From Oscillospiraceae bacterium (lineage in GTDB: Bacteria; Bacillota; Clostridia; Oscillospirales; Oscillospiraceae), in assembly GCA_017519005.1 (NCBI GenBank), contig JAFWTG010000026.1, positions 1 to 40,450 of the forward strand: a stretch of 40,450 bases of DNA, in the 5' to 3' direction. The translations under genes and the position numbers were made by a program. The notes beneath the pieces were generated by a model. That model had not been told where the DNA came from. It saw only the letters and a program-made list of their open reading frames with translations, and did not search any database. This document shows positions 8,501 through 16,054 of the stretch, piece by piece. Positions within the stretch are counted from its first letter, which is position 1; every line of letters starts with the position of its first letter.

Positions 8501-9521
8501 TGGGGACGTTCATGCCAAAGTTGCCGAAGTAGGTGGTCGCCTTTTTATTCAGTTGGAGCGACTTCAGCTGTTTCTTCCAGCGGAGTTGGACCTCTTCAAA
8601 GGGTTTGGTCACGTTCCCCTCCGCATCCACCTGACGGCGGTGCATCTCGTGGCTCGCAAAACGGCCTTTGATCATGACGCCCCTGTCCAGAGCGTTTTTC
8701 CGCCAGGCGTCATACATGAGATCCTGATGCTTCTGCTCCCCCTGTGGGAGCGTGAAGGCTGTCCGGGCTCCGTGACTGAAAAGCTCGGCGGTGGAGCCGA
8801 GATATGGGCGCCTGGTTCCGTTTTCCTCCGTAACGTCCAGACGGCCAAGCTGGGCCATCAGGAGGGATTTGGCGAGAAAGCACTGTTTATCGCTGTTTTC
8901 CGACAGCATCCTCTCACCCTGCGCACCGGGATATTTCCGGCGAATTCGTTCCGCCGCCTCCTGCGAAACAGGCTTTAGCGTATCCGCCAGAAGCCGTTCG
9001 TTCAGATAGGTATCGTATTCCTTCAGGCGCCCGGCGACACGCTTCCCTTCTTCGTCTACAGCATTTCGTCCGATCAGTCTGGAAAGCGCGTCCCGGAACT
9101 CCGGGCGAACCGCCCACTGCTCCAGCTTTTGTTTCAGCGAATCGTCCAGGGGCGGGAACTCCAGCGCCGGGCCGAAGACCTCTGCCAGAGCTTTCCGGCC
9201 ATAGTACTCTCGCAGAAACTGCGGAACGTGGCTATATTTGCTGACGTCGCCCGCCTTGATTCTCCGGACTGCGTCGTTGATCTGCGCGAGGCTGCTGTTC
9301 TTGGTTTGAATGGCCGGGTCCGTGAAGGGCTGCCCGTCGGCAAGCGCGGCCTCGATCCGTCCCACGTCCGCAGCCGTGACGTTCCAGTTGCTGCGCTCCG
9401 CGGCAGAGACAGCTCCCGAAATGACGGCGTCGTTTCCCGGCGCAAAGGCAGCGTCTCCGTTCGATCTGCGCTGTTCCAGCTCGATAAATTCCAAAGCAAG
9501 ATTGTCTAATTGCGTAGGCAT
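5547..9521 (-). CDS. 1324-residue protein with kinase-like core, unknown function
   Basis: No known full-length family is recognised. The protein starts MPTQLDN after AAAGGAAA, with no signal peptide or membrane helix. Residues 1-550 are a mixed region with a Gly-rich part (GGFGHMYM, HCGSIMMGFEN). Residues about 690-1030 read like a kinase fold. An N-lobe strand LAMTVVDADGSRRDGVFTK carries Lys717, then a helix-rich insert, then NTAMSAVASLLGVPELVA and GTFMEF. The catalytic loop is GNVDRHGGN (Asp970, Asn975) and the metal site AIDNDSSFG (Asp993). The DRH-x-x-N plus I-D-N-D layout is that of PI3/PI4-kinase-like and HipA-like enzymes rather than classical Ser/Thr kinases. The last 150 residues are highly charged and probably coiled coil. 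It is a single-gene unit flanked by terminators. Whether it phosphorylates lipid, protein or something else is unknown. Confidence 0.85.
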   Translation of the reverse strand: MPTQLDNLALEFIELEQRRSNGDAAFAPGNDAVISGAVSAAERSNWNVTAADVGRIEAALADGQPFTDPAIQTKNSSLAQINDAVRRIKAGDVSKYSHVPQFLREYYGRKALAEVFGPALEFPPLDDSLKQKLEQWAVRPEFRDALSRLIGRNAVDEEGKRVAGRLKEYDTYLNERLLADTLKPVSQEAAERIRRKYPGAQGERMLSENSDKQCFLAKSLLMAQLGRLDVTEENGTRRPYLGSTAELFSHGARTAFTLPQGEQKHQDLMYDAWRKNALDRGVMIKGRFASHEMHRRQVDAEGNVTKPFEEVQLRWKKQLKSLQLNKKATTYFGNFGMNVPTGGMGRVFNGTDCIDDRGGFGHMYMRTRKGDPTHCGSIMMGFENSQPGQESSIGQFHNIKAVSYDVSPFFSSKAGVGRKYGGREVDLSHMTPADLTGVLTDFQRGYQALQERSKSSPEALRQMEELNQKLCGERLTAPELVKLLTDLGITKENAVRCAVTGRSPRDAGYTEEAASYREEMYIAEPAAEKAPQAANGAEKTSRDPRAAERERLINSILETNENGYVNTAGQKYLQYSDALRKLNALMNSYSEPDKEIGIPKVLDADGKSKLREAIEATARLGESFLSDVRGANPKRGTGVSDTVTRLQQMLFEDYELLGAYDPEQVELSFPELQENARTRIVDFRGMDLQRLSGAQSSRLAMTVVDADGSRRDGVFTKATYVNFQEKFEKVIKLVSEEYDKVQFAWQAEAYGETLFQNGYRPNDIKSAEEMDHDDIADGMKQQLNNLIPSFRQYLIKKQESLLHVKPEDASKDLLVGYLAEKISHNKENETEDLLNELGFSPETMYPQAFTKLKQGLRLLSMDLSNRVNTTYLQLKEGDRLDHRNTAMSAVASLLGVPELVARAENMKYLDEDGNVKEGTFMEFSEGMDLYADDGQENLSYICDQPFGPPAGIIKSLADLQVLDYICGNVDRHGGNLTYFADRRGVFTGVQAIDNDSSFGVSIPGENKKYNKLNGTKDLRVISASMAKKVESLSPDMLRFALRGRGLRDEELQAACTRLKDLQETLRERSITASGTKEVNEARDKLCVMQDENLNNLNIKTIAQTTRNIFNRTVDKYSQLVGRYRERYPFDPKARRWEADPLKEVGTVDRKYTAGGIADSMQGMSRAIENKVVGFRVRDLSSFLRSSDQFRNMVRAVKNAKAVADKIQTEIGADKERLDRSDYRVREQREKADQAMQKVREATETYLRKKMTEQGVKSYDQLRRRSDYEQKRIDYARKLLKEVEAYEALNNPRNEQLKEVNERVSKRERMSNVRKPKPNQGGPKI

Positions 9522-9575
9522 CGTATCATTTCCTTTCCAGTTTTATCCATATAGTAGGGCCAGTCGGGTTTGGAG

Positions 9576-9590
9576 CTTCCGCTGCGGAAG
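9576..9590. promoter_or_regulatory. Small inverted repeat in leader of the 1324-residue gene
   Basis: CTTCCGC, one T, then GCGGAAG: a perfect 7-bp inverted repeat about 55 bp upstream of the start codon. A TATAAT on the minus strand (5' end at 9610) lies just upstream, but no convincing -35 pairs with it. The repeat may be an operator or a leader hairpin. Confidence 0.4.
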
Positions 9591-9686
9591 GAACGCAAGC
9601 TCAAATTATAGAAAAAAGCACGGAATTCATCCATTTTTGTTCATTCTATCACATTTTTCGATGAATTCCAATCAGAGAATCGTATA

Positions 9687-9728
9687 ACAGCATACCCCGT
9701 ACCCGAAGCGGATACGGGGTATGCTGTT
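9687..9728. terminator. Hairpin after mscS, likely terminator
   Basis: CAGCATACCCCGTA pairs perfectly with TACGGGGTATGCTG around an 11-nt loop that can add a few more pairs. The T run is poor on both sides, so termination may be partial. It separates mscS from the upstream region of the 1324-residue gene. Confidence 0.55.
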
Positions 9729-9785
9729 GCGGCGTCTTCCAGGATTGACGCCGTCTGTACGGGAAAAACGCCTCTGTTTGTCCTC

Positions 9786-10718
9786 TTACTCGCCCTTGTG
9801 TACCACAACCTGGGGGAAGGGGATCTCGAAGCCGTTGGCGTCCAGCAGCAGCTTCACATCCCGGTTCAACGCGCGCTTGGCCTGGAAGAACTTATCCTCG
9901 TCTGCCTGCACGGAGAACTTCAGATTGACGCCGCTGTCGGCCAGCTCGTCCACGCCCATATAGCGGATGTCGGTGAGATAGAGCTCGGGATGGTTCAGCT
10001 TCGTGCCCGGCAGCTCCTTTTCCATCACCTTCTCCAGCCTCCGCAGGTCCGTATCATAGGACACGGCGCAGATGATGATGACCAGGGAGTTGATGCGGGA
10101 ACGATTCTGGAAGTTGCGGATGTCGGAGTTGTTCACCACCTTCAGGTTGCCGCCGTCGTCCTCGATGACCGTGGTGCGGACGCCGATGCTGCGGACCGTG
10201 CCGCGGACGTCGTCCAGGACGATGATATCGCCCACGCTGTACTGATTCTCGAAGATGATGAATGCGCCGGTGATGATGTCCTCAATGAGACTCTGCGCGC
10301 CAAAGCCGATGATCAGGCCGATGATGCCGACGCCGGCCAGGACCGCTCCGGCGTCCACGCCCAGGATGCTCAGGCCCCAGACCACCGCCACGATCACGGA
10401 CATGTACTTCAGCAACCCGCAGCACATCTCGGTGATCGTATAGCTCCGCTTGCTCCGCTTGCCAATGAGCCGCAGGACGAAGCAGAGAATCCGGTAGAGC
10501 AGCCAGACGATGCAAACCGCCAGCACCAGCGTAATGAGCTGCGCCGCAGTGGTTTTGAGATCCTGGTTGAGGATCAGATTGCTGCGCTCCGTGCTGGTAA
10601 GCTTGGCCCGCAGGGACTCGGACAGGGGCAGCCATTTGGGGTTGGCGAGCACCAGGGCGATGATCGCCACGATAACGAAGGTTACGTATGCCTTTGCGCC
10701 GCGTTTCTTTTGTTTCAT
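9786..10718 (-). CDS. mscS: Small-conductance mechanosensitive channel, MscS family
   Basis: The 310-residue protein opens in the cytoplasmic membrane when turgor rises and lets solutes out. It has a basic N-terminus, a first membrane helix at about 9-26, a second near 57-83, and a third near 103-120 leading into the pore helix. The pore helix and following strand read AGVGIIGLIIGFGAQSLIEDIITG (about residues 128-151, cited in part) and then FENQYSVGDII, the MscS signature. The soluble beta-domain follows with RTTVIEDDGG and VVNNSDI. The length fits the short MscS class. The start has GAGGAGG 8 bp upstream. It begins only 29 bp after the stop of the 1708-residue repeat protein and shows no promoter of its own, so the two are probably cotranscribed. 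The pairing with a surface protein is unusual but not interpretable. Confidence 0.93.
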   Translation of the reverse strand: MKQKKRGAKAYVTFVIVAIIALVLANPKWLPLSESLRAKLTSTERSNLILNQDLKTTAAQLITLVLAVCIVWLLYRILCFVLRLIGKRSKRSYTITEMCCGLLKYMSVIVAVVWGLSILGVDAGAVLAGVGIIGLIIGFGAQSLIEDIITGAFIIFENQYSVGDIIVLDDVRGTVRSIGVRTTVIEDDGGNLKVVNNSDIRNFQNRSRINSLVIIICAVSYDTDLRRLEKVMEKELPGTKLNHPELYLTDIRYMGVDELADSGVNLKFSVQADEDKFFQAKRALNRDVKLLLDANGFEIPFPQVVVHKGE

Positions 10719-10747
10719 GATTCAATCCTCCTCTTTGATCCTGGTTC

Positions 10748-13700
10748 TTATTCGATTGTGAGAATATCCGTTGTGGCGGTGTATTCCTTGCCGCTGGCGC
10801 GGTCCTTGACGTTGATCTGGAACTTACAGCTGATCGCCGCCTCCGGCTTCGGGATCGTGCCGATGTACTGGAAGGAATAGCATTCCGCGTGATCAACGGT
10901 AACGTCCTCGGCCGGGTTCTCCGTCACGGAGCTGGTCGACAGCAGATTTCCGCCCTCGTCGTACCAGTAGGCAATCAGCGCGGTGGCGACAAAGTCATAA
11001 TTGTCCACGTGCGGGTCGCCTGCTCTTGGCCAGAACTCCGCCCAGTATTCCACAACGACCTGCTCGGCATCGGACGCCAGGTAGACCTCGCCGCCGCTGT
11101 CAAAGCTGTCCGGCGTCATGGTCACCACAAGCGTTTCACTGACGGTGATGCTCTGGGTCCCGTCGTGGGAGTAGACGCCGGTGAGCGTTACCGTGACGGA
11201 ACTGGCGTTCTCCGGGATCGTCAGCGGAATCGTGCCGCGGACTACGTCGGAATCGGTGAATTCTCTTTCCGCTTCCTCGCCCACAAGCATGCCGGTGTCG
11301 GAGCTCACGCTGGCGTGGACTGTCACCAGGGAGGCGTCGCCTATGGTCAGACGGCAGCTGTAGCTCAGCCGGGCGTCGGCCAGGTCTTCAAAGTCGTTGA
11401 GACTGGCGACCAGGGTGCTGAAGGAAGGATCCTGGAAGGGCTGCACGGCCGGCAGATTCACCCGGCTTGATATTTCATGGCTTTCTCCCAGATACTCGTA
11501 GCTGCCTCGCAGGATCATATAGTCCGCCGTCTCGCCGGTATCCACGGTGAAGGGGCCGAAGCTGTCGCCGCTCTCGCAGTGCAGGGCGGGCTCGCTGTGG
11601 ATCAGCACGTCGCTCGCGTTGTAGAATTCGGCGGTAACGTCCAGATAGCCTGCGGACTGATAATAGACGTTGAAGCTGTAGACAACAACGCTGTCCGTAC
11701 TGCCGCGTTCCGCGGAGCCGCTGAGGCTGGGCTCCTCGAAGAAATCTCCTTCATCCACGGCTTTGACTGCCGTGATCTCACAGCTGACGCCGTCCCGCTC
11801 ATATGTGCCGATCACTTCCAGGTTGATGGGGTACGGCATGTCGTCTTCGCAGTAAATGCGCCGGTTGCTGAGGGTCTGCGAGGAAGTAACGGTGATTGGG
11901 CCGTCGGAGCCGTAGACGTCCGGCTCCATTGCCAGCTCCGCCCGCAGCTCCAGGCTGTCCGCGGAGTTCAGCTCGATCTGCACCGTGTAGACCACGATCC
12001 ATGCGTCCGGGAACGATCTGTCAAATTCCGCGGAGAGAATATTGATGGTCGGTTCGATGAACGGCGTCGTAATCTCCGCCAAGGCGGTGACGCTTTGCGT
12101 GCTTCCGCTGCTCTCATACACGCCGGTAAGAACGAGTTTGGTCGCCGAGCTGAGGTTGGCGTCATTGACCTCCTCCGTGAAGGTTCCGCTGCTGTCCTGC
12201 AGAATGACCGGAGCTTCGAGAAGAAGCGTATCGGCGTCGTCGTAGAAGCTGGCTGTGATTTCCATCTCGACGGCGGAGTTCAGCGTGAGCTCATATTCGT
12301 AACGCACGCCAGAGTCGGTGTGGACTGCGGAATTGATGATGAGCTCCGGATCTGTAAACGGGTTTTCGATGTCCTCATAGGCCCAGACTTCAAAGCTCTC
12401 TTCTTCGATCTCAAAGCTGCCGTACAGCCACAGCGTCAGGTTGCGGTCAAGGGAATCCGGCGCGTCGATTACGCGGTCCGTGATCGACTGGGAGGACTCG
12501 ATTTCAATGGGGCCGTCAGAGCCAAGGAGCGTATAGTCATCATCATACAGCTCGGCTTTCACGCTGAGCTGCTCCGCATCATTGAGCCGGACGTCCGCGT
12601 TGTACAGGATCTTCCGCGGATCGGAGGTATCGCGTTGGACTGCGGTGATGATCAGCTCCGGCACCTGGAAGCGCTCCACAGGCTGGGTGACCGTGAAGGT
12701 TTTGGTCTCGCCGTCTTCCGTTTGGTAGCTGCCCGTCAGAATCAGAGTGAGGTCGTCAATTTCATCCAGATCGCCGACCTCCCCAACGCGCAGCTCCGTG
12801 GTCTCAGACGCAGTGTGCGTGGTAATTCCGTCTGCAACGAGCTCCTGGGTTTCAGGCACGGGATTCCCGTAAGCGTCCTCGACCATGACCACGCCGGTCA
12901 CCACTGCGTCAACGTCCAGCTGCGACGCGTCGTTGAGCGTAACGGTGTAGTTGTAAACGATAAGGCTGAACTCGTTCAGCGAAAGGGCGGTCTTGACCTC
13001 GACGGTGGGAGCCCGGAAGGGCTCCGGCGGCGCCTCCAGCGTCCGGGATGCCGTGACGGTCTTCGTGGTCCCGTTCTCGGAATAGCTTCCCGTCAGGGTC
13101 AGGGTCACAGTCCCCGGCCAGTTGACCCAGTCAAGATCCACACTGTGGCTGGACGAAATTCCGGAGACCGTGTGATCGAAGGGGCCGTCGGCGCCCAGGC
13201 TTTCCCCAAGGTCCGAGCTGACCGAAGCGCTGACCTGCATGCTCTCCGCGGAGTTCAGATTCAACTGATAGCTGTACGTGAGCGGAGTCAGGTCGTTTTC
13301 CGTCAACGCCATGCTCTCGATGCTGAGGGTCGGCGCCGTGAAGGGCACGGTCAGGGTCTGGGAGGCGGTGACGGTCTTGGAGCTTCCGTTTTCCGTGTAG
13401 GTGCCCGTCAGGGTCAGGGTCACGGAGGCCGGCCGCTGGGTCCAGCTCAGGGCTACGGTTCGCGCAGCGGAGGTTCCGGAGCTGCTCTGCGTAAAGGGAC
13501 CGTCAGTCCCCAGCGAGACGCCGTCAGCCGTGACGGCGGCCCGGATCTGCAGGTTGGCGGCGGAGTTCAGGGTGACCCGCGCGGCATAGCTGAGGGAGTT
13601 CGCGTCATCGCCGTTCAGCGCCGCGTTCGCGATGGCAAGCGTCGGGGCCGTGAAGGGCTCCGCCGGTACGGTCAGGGTCTGGGTTGCGGTGACGCTCTTG

Positions 13701-15874
13701 GCGCTCCCCTTCTCATAATAGGTGCCTGTCAGGGTCAGCGTCACGCTGGCGGGTCTGGTATTCCAGCGCAGGGCCGCGCTGTGCGTGGGCGAATTGCCGG
13801 AGTTCGTGTGAGAATAGGGACCGTCCGTTCCAAGGCTGGCGCCGGTGTCGGAGCTGATTGCCGCACGGACCACCAGGGTTTCCGCAGAGTTCAGGGTCAC
13901 GCGATAGCTGTAGCTGAGGGGCGTCACGTTGGAGCCGTTCAGCGTCGCGCTGACCAAATTCAGCGTGGGGGCTGTGAAGGGCTCCTCGGGGACGTTCAGC
14001 TGCTGCATGGCGGTGACGGTCCTCGTAATTCCGTTCTGCGTATAAGTACCGCTAAGGGTCAGGGTCACAGTCCTGGGCCGGGTGGTCCAGCTCAGGGCCG
14101 CGCTGCGGTTGGCGGAGGTTCCGGATTGGCTGTGATTGTAGGGACCGCCGCTGCCGATTCTGGCTCCGGTGTTGGAGCTGATTACAGCCTGCACCTGCAT
14201 GGAGGACGCGGAATTCAGGCTCACCCGATAGCTGTAGTTGAGCTGCTTCGCGTCGGTTCCGCTCAGGGCGGCGTTGGCAATGGTCAGCGTCGGAGGCGTG
14301 AAGGTCGGCGCCGCCACCTGCATGGTCCTGCTTGCCGTGACGGTTTTCACGGTACCGTTTTCGGTATAGCTTCCCGTCAGGGTGAGGGTCACGGAGCCGG
14401 GCCGGGTATTCCAGCGCAGAACCGCACGCCGGGTAGGCGAGGTCTCGGATTTGCTGTGGCTGTAGGGGCCGTCTGTGCCCAGCTGCTCCCCGTTATCCGC
14501 GGTAATCACGGCGCGCACCTGCATGGACTCGGCAGAGTTCAGCAGCACGCGATAGTGATAGTTGAGCGGCGTGATCTCGGAGCCGTTGAGCACCGCGTTG
14601 GAGATGGTCAAGGTCGGGGCTGTGAAGGGAAGCTCCGGCACGGCAACGGTCTGGCTGGCGGTAACGGTCTTTTGCTGGCCGTCCTCGAGATAGCTGCCCG
14701 TCAGGGTCAGGGTAATTCTGTTGGGTCTGGCCGCCCAGGTCAGAGCGGTCTCCCGCTCCGGGGAGCTCTCCGACGCCGTGTGGAGGAAGGGTCCGTCGTC
14801 TGCAAGCACGCTGCCGCTTTCGTCGGTGATCTGCGCCGTGACCTCCAGACTCTCGGCGGAGTTCAGCTGCAGCTCATATTGCCAGCGCAGCGGCGTTCCG
14901 TCCGGTGCCTGCAGCTTCGCGTCGGTGACGGTCAGGGTCGGCGCGGTAAAGGTCTGCTCCGGCACCGCGAGGGTCTGGCTGGCTGTCAGCTGCTTCTCCT
15001 CGCCGTTTTCGGTGTAGCTCCCCGTCAGGGTCAGGGTGATCTCCGCGGGCCGGTTTTCCCAGCTCAGCGCGGTCTCCCGCTCCGGGGAGCTCTCGGTCCG
15101 GCTGTGGCTCCAGGGGCCGTCCGTCCCCAGCAGATTGCCCGCTTCATCCCGGATCTCCGCCGTGACCTCCATGGACTCGGCTTCCCCCAGCGCCGTCTCG
15201 TAGCGGTAGCGAATGGGACTGACGTTGGTTCCGTTGAGCTCACAGCTCAGGATGCTGAGCGCCGGGCCGACAGGCGGCTCGGTAGGTACCGTGGTGCTGG
15301 GAAGCTGGGTGGGCTCCGTCTGTGGCTGCTCCTCCCGCAGCGGAACCTCCCGCTCTGCGTTCAGCTGGTAGGATTCCCCGTCCCGGTAATAGCTGCCGGA
15401 AAGCTCCAGCTTCAGCATGGTCAGGCCCACCGGATGGGAGACGCTCATGGTCCTCTGCTCGGACACGCCGCTGATTTCGTGATAATACGGTCCGGCGGTT
15501 CCGAGAATCTCGCCGCCCTCGGTGCGGGCCGTGACGTACACGTCCACCGCGTCGGCGTCGTTCAGCTGAACGTCGTAGCTATAGAACAGCTCGTCCGGAT
15601 TCTCGGGGCTCTGTTCCGCAGAGACGATTTCCAGAGTCGGCGGCAAGAAGCTCTCCGCCGCCCGGCTCTCCTCTCCGTCGCTTACCATCAGGGCCAGCAC
15701 AGCAACCACAGCAGCCGCGGCGGTCCAGAAGTACCGTTTGAGATTGTTGATGCGGGAGGCGCGCTTGGCGCTGTTCAGCCCGGCGGCTCCCTTCAGCGCG
15801 CCGTAGCTTTTCCCGCTTCGTACCTTTGCATAGAGGGGCATGATCTCGGGGTATCGGTTGTCTACTTCATACAT
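10748..15874 (-). CDS. Membrane-anchored protein with about 14 Ig-like repeats
   Basis: The 1708-residue protein has a short cytoplasmic N-terminus (MYEVDNRYPEIMPLYAKV), a basic stretch and one membrane helix at about 49-64. The rest is extracellular. A Pro/Thr linker (EEQPQTEPTQLP) follows the first repeat. About 14 repeats of 95-110 residues each begin FTAPTL-x-I and contain LNSAESM-V-A, GTDGPYSH, and LTLTGSYTENG with V-TAS-T. A final divergent unit ends the protein. This is a beta-sandwich rod, anchored at its N-terminus. Units 3-8 are nearly alike and the last six diverged. ATG at 15874 is chosen because AAAGGAGG lies 12 bp upstream. An earlier frame start lacks a ribosome binding site. 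Function is unknown; a stalk, adhesin or envelope spacer is plausible. mscS follows in the same unit. Confidence 0.87.
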   Translation of the reverse strand: MYEVDNRYPEIMPLYAKVRSGKSYGALKGAAGLNSAKRASRINNLKRYFWTAAAAVVAVLALMVSDGEESRAAESFLPPTLEIVSAEQSPENPDELFYSYDVQLNDADAVDVYVTARTEGGEILGTAGPYYHEISGVSEQRTMSVSHPVGLTMLKLELSGSYYRDGESYQLNAEREVPLREEQPQTEPTQLPSTTVPTEPPVGPALSILSCELNGTNVSPIRYRYETALGEAESMEVTAEIRDEAGNLLGTDGPWSHSRTESSPERETALSWENRPAEITLTLTGSYTENGEEKQLTASQTLAVPEQTFTAPTLTVTDAKLQAPDGTPLRWQYELQLNSAESLEVTAQITDESGSVLADDGPFLHTASESSPERETALTWAARPNRITLTLTGSYLEDGQQKTVTASQTVAVPELPFTAPTLTISNAVLNGSEITPLNYHYRVLLNSAESMQVRAVITADNGEQLGTDGPYSHSKSETSPTRRAVLRWNTRPGSVTLTLTGSYTENGTVKTVTASRTMQVAAPTFTPPTLTIANAALSGTDAKQLNYSYRVSLNSASSMQVQAVISSNTGARIGSGGPYNHSQSGTSANRSAALSWTTRPRTVTLTLSGTYTQNGITRTVTAMQQLNVPEEPFTAPTLNLVSATLNGSNVTPLSYSYRVTLNSAETLVVRAAISSDTGASLGTDGPYSHTNSGNSPTHSAALRWNTRPASVTLTLTGTYYEKGSAKSVTATQTLTVPAEPFTAPTLAIANAALNGDDANSLSYAARVTLNSAANLQIRAAVTADGVSLGTDGPFTQSSSGTSAARTVALSWTQRPASVTLTLTGTYTENGSSKTVTASQTLTVPFTAPTLSIESMALTENDLTPLTYSYQLNLNSAESMQVSASVSSDLGESLGADGPFDHTVSGISSSHSVDLDWVNWPGTVTLTLTGSYSENGTTKTVTASRTLEAPPEPFRAPTVEVKTALSLNEFSLIVYNYTVTLNDASQLDVDAVVTGVVMVEDAYGNPVPETQELVADGITTHTASETTELRVGEVGDLDEIDDLTLILTGSYQTEDGETKTFTVTQPVERFQVPELIITAVQRDTSDPRKILYNADVRLNDAEQLSVKAELYDDDYTLLGSDGPIEIESSQSITDRVIDAPDSLDRNLTLWLYGSFEIEEESFEVWAYEDIENPFTDPELIINSAVHTDSGVRYEYELTLNSAVEMEITASFYDDADTLLLEAPVILQDSSGTFTEEVNDANLSSATKLVLTGVYESSGSTQSVTALAEITTPFIEPTINILSAEFDRSFPDAWIVVYTVQIELNSADSLELRAELAMEPDVYGSDGPITVTSSQTLSNRRIYCEDDMPYPINLEVIGTYERDGVSCEITAVKAVDEGDFFEEPSLSGSAERGSTDSVVVYSFNVYYQSAGYLDVTAEFYNASDVLIHSEPALHCESGDSFGPFTVDTGETADYMILRGSYEYLGESHEISSRVNLPAVQPFQDPSFSTLVASLNDFEDLADARLSYSCRLTIGDASLVTVHASVSSDTGMLVGEEAEREFTDSDVVRGTIPLTIPENASSVTVTLTGVYSHDGTQSITVSETLVVTMTPDSFDSGGEVYLASDAEQVVVEYWAEFWPRAGDPHVDNYDFVATALIAYWYDEGGNLLSTSSVTENPAEDVTVDHAECYSFQYIGTIPKPEAAISCKFQINVKDRASGKEYTATTDILTIE
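13020..14950 (-). repeat. Near-identical tandem coding repeats (Ig-like units 3-8)
   Basis: Six consecutive units of about 310 bp share long stretches of DNA, such as the parts encoding FTAPTL, LNSAESM, TDGP and TLTLTGSYTENG. The similarity points to recent duplication or gene conversion, and to a site where assemblies may collapse. Confidence 0.7.
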
Positions 15875-15971
15875 CTCGATTCTCAGCCTCCTTTCGTCGG
15901 CTTGCGGTGCGGTCCGCGCCTGCGGATCTGATCGTGTCTGAAATAATCTCTTGCTGTGTTCCTTTATCGTA

Positions 15972-15999
15972 TTATTACACACAATTCGACGAATATCAA
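15972..15999 (-). promoter_or_regulatory. Candidate promoter of the repeat-protein/mscS unit
   Basis: On minus, TTGATA (15994-15999) is followed 16-19 bp later by TAATAA/TAATAC, in an AT-rich stretch that stands out from GC-rich surroundings. The best -10 register is uncertain. The start codon is about 100 bp downstream. Confidence 0.5.
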
Positions 16000-16054
16000 G
16001 TGTTAATATGGGGTTTTTCGGTGCTTTTTCTTTGAAAGAAAATTCATCCGGGGC

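Noticed and set aside
11477-15931. Very long plus-strand open frame opposite the Ig-like repeat gene
   Set aside because: It is a mirror of the repetitive GC-rich coding strand, with Arg/Gly/Gln-rich composition and no start signal. The minus-strand frame has domains, a membrane helix and a ribosome binding site.
16020-16054. AT-rich inverted repeat after the phosphatase gene as terminator
   Set aside because: The arms are only A/T-rich with almost no loop and no GC stem, too weak for an intrinsic terminator.
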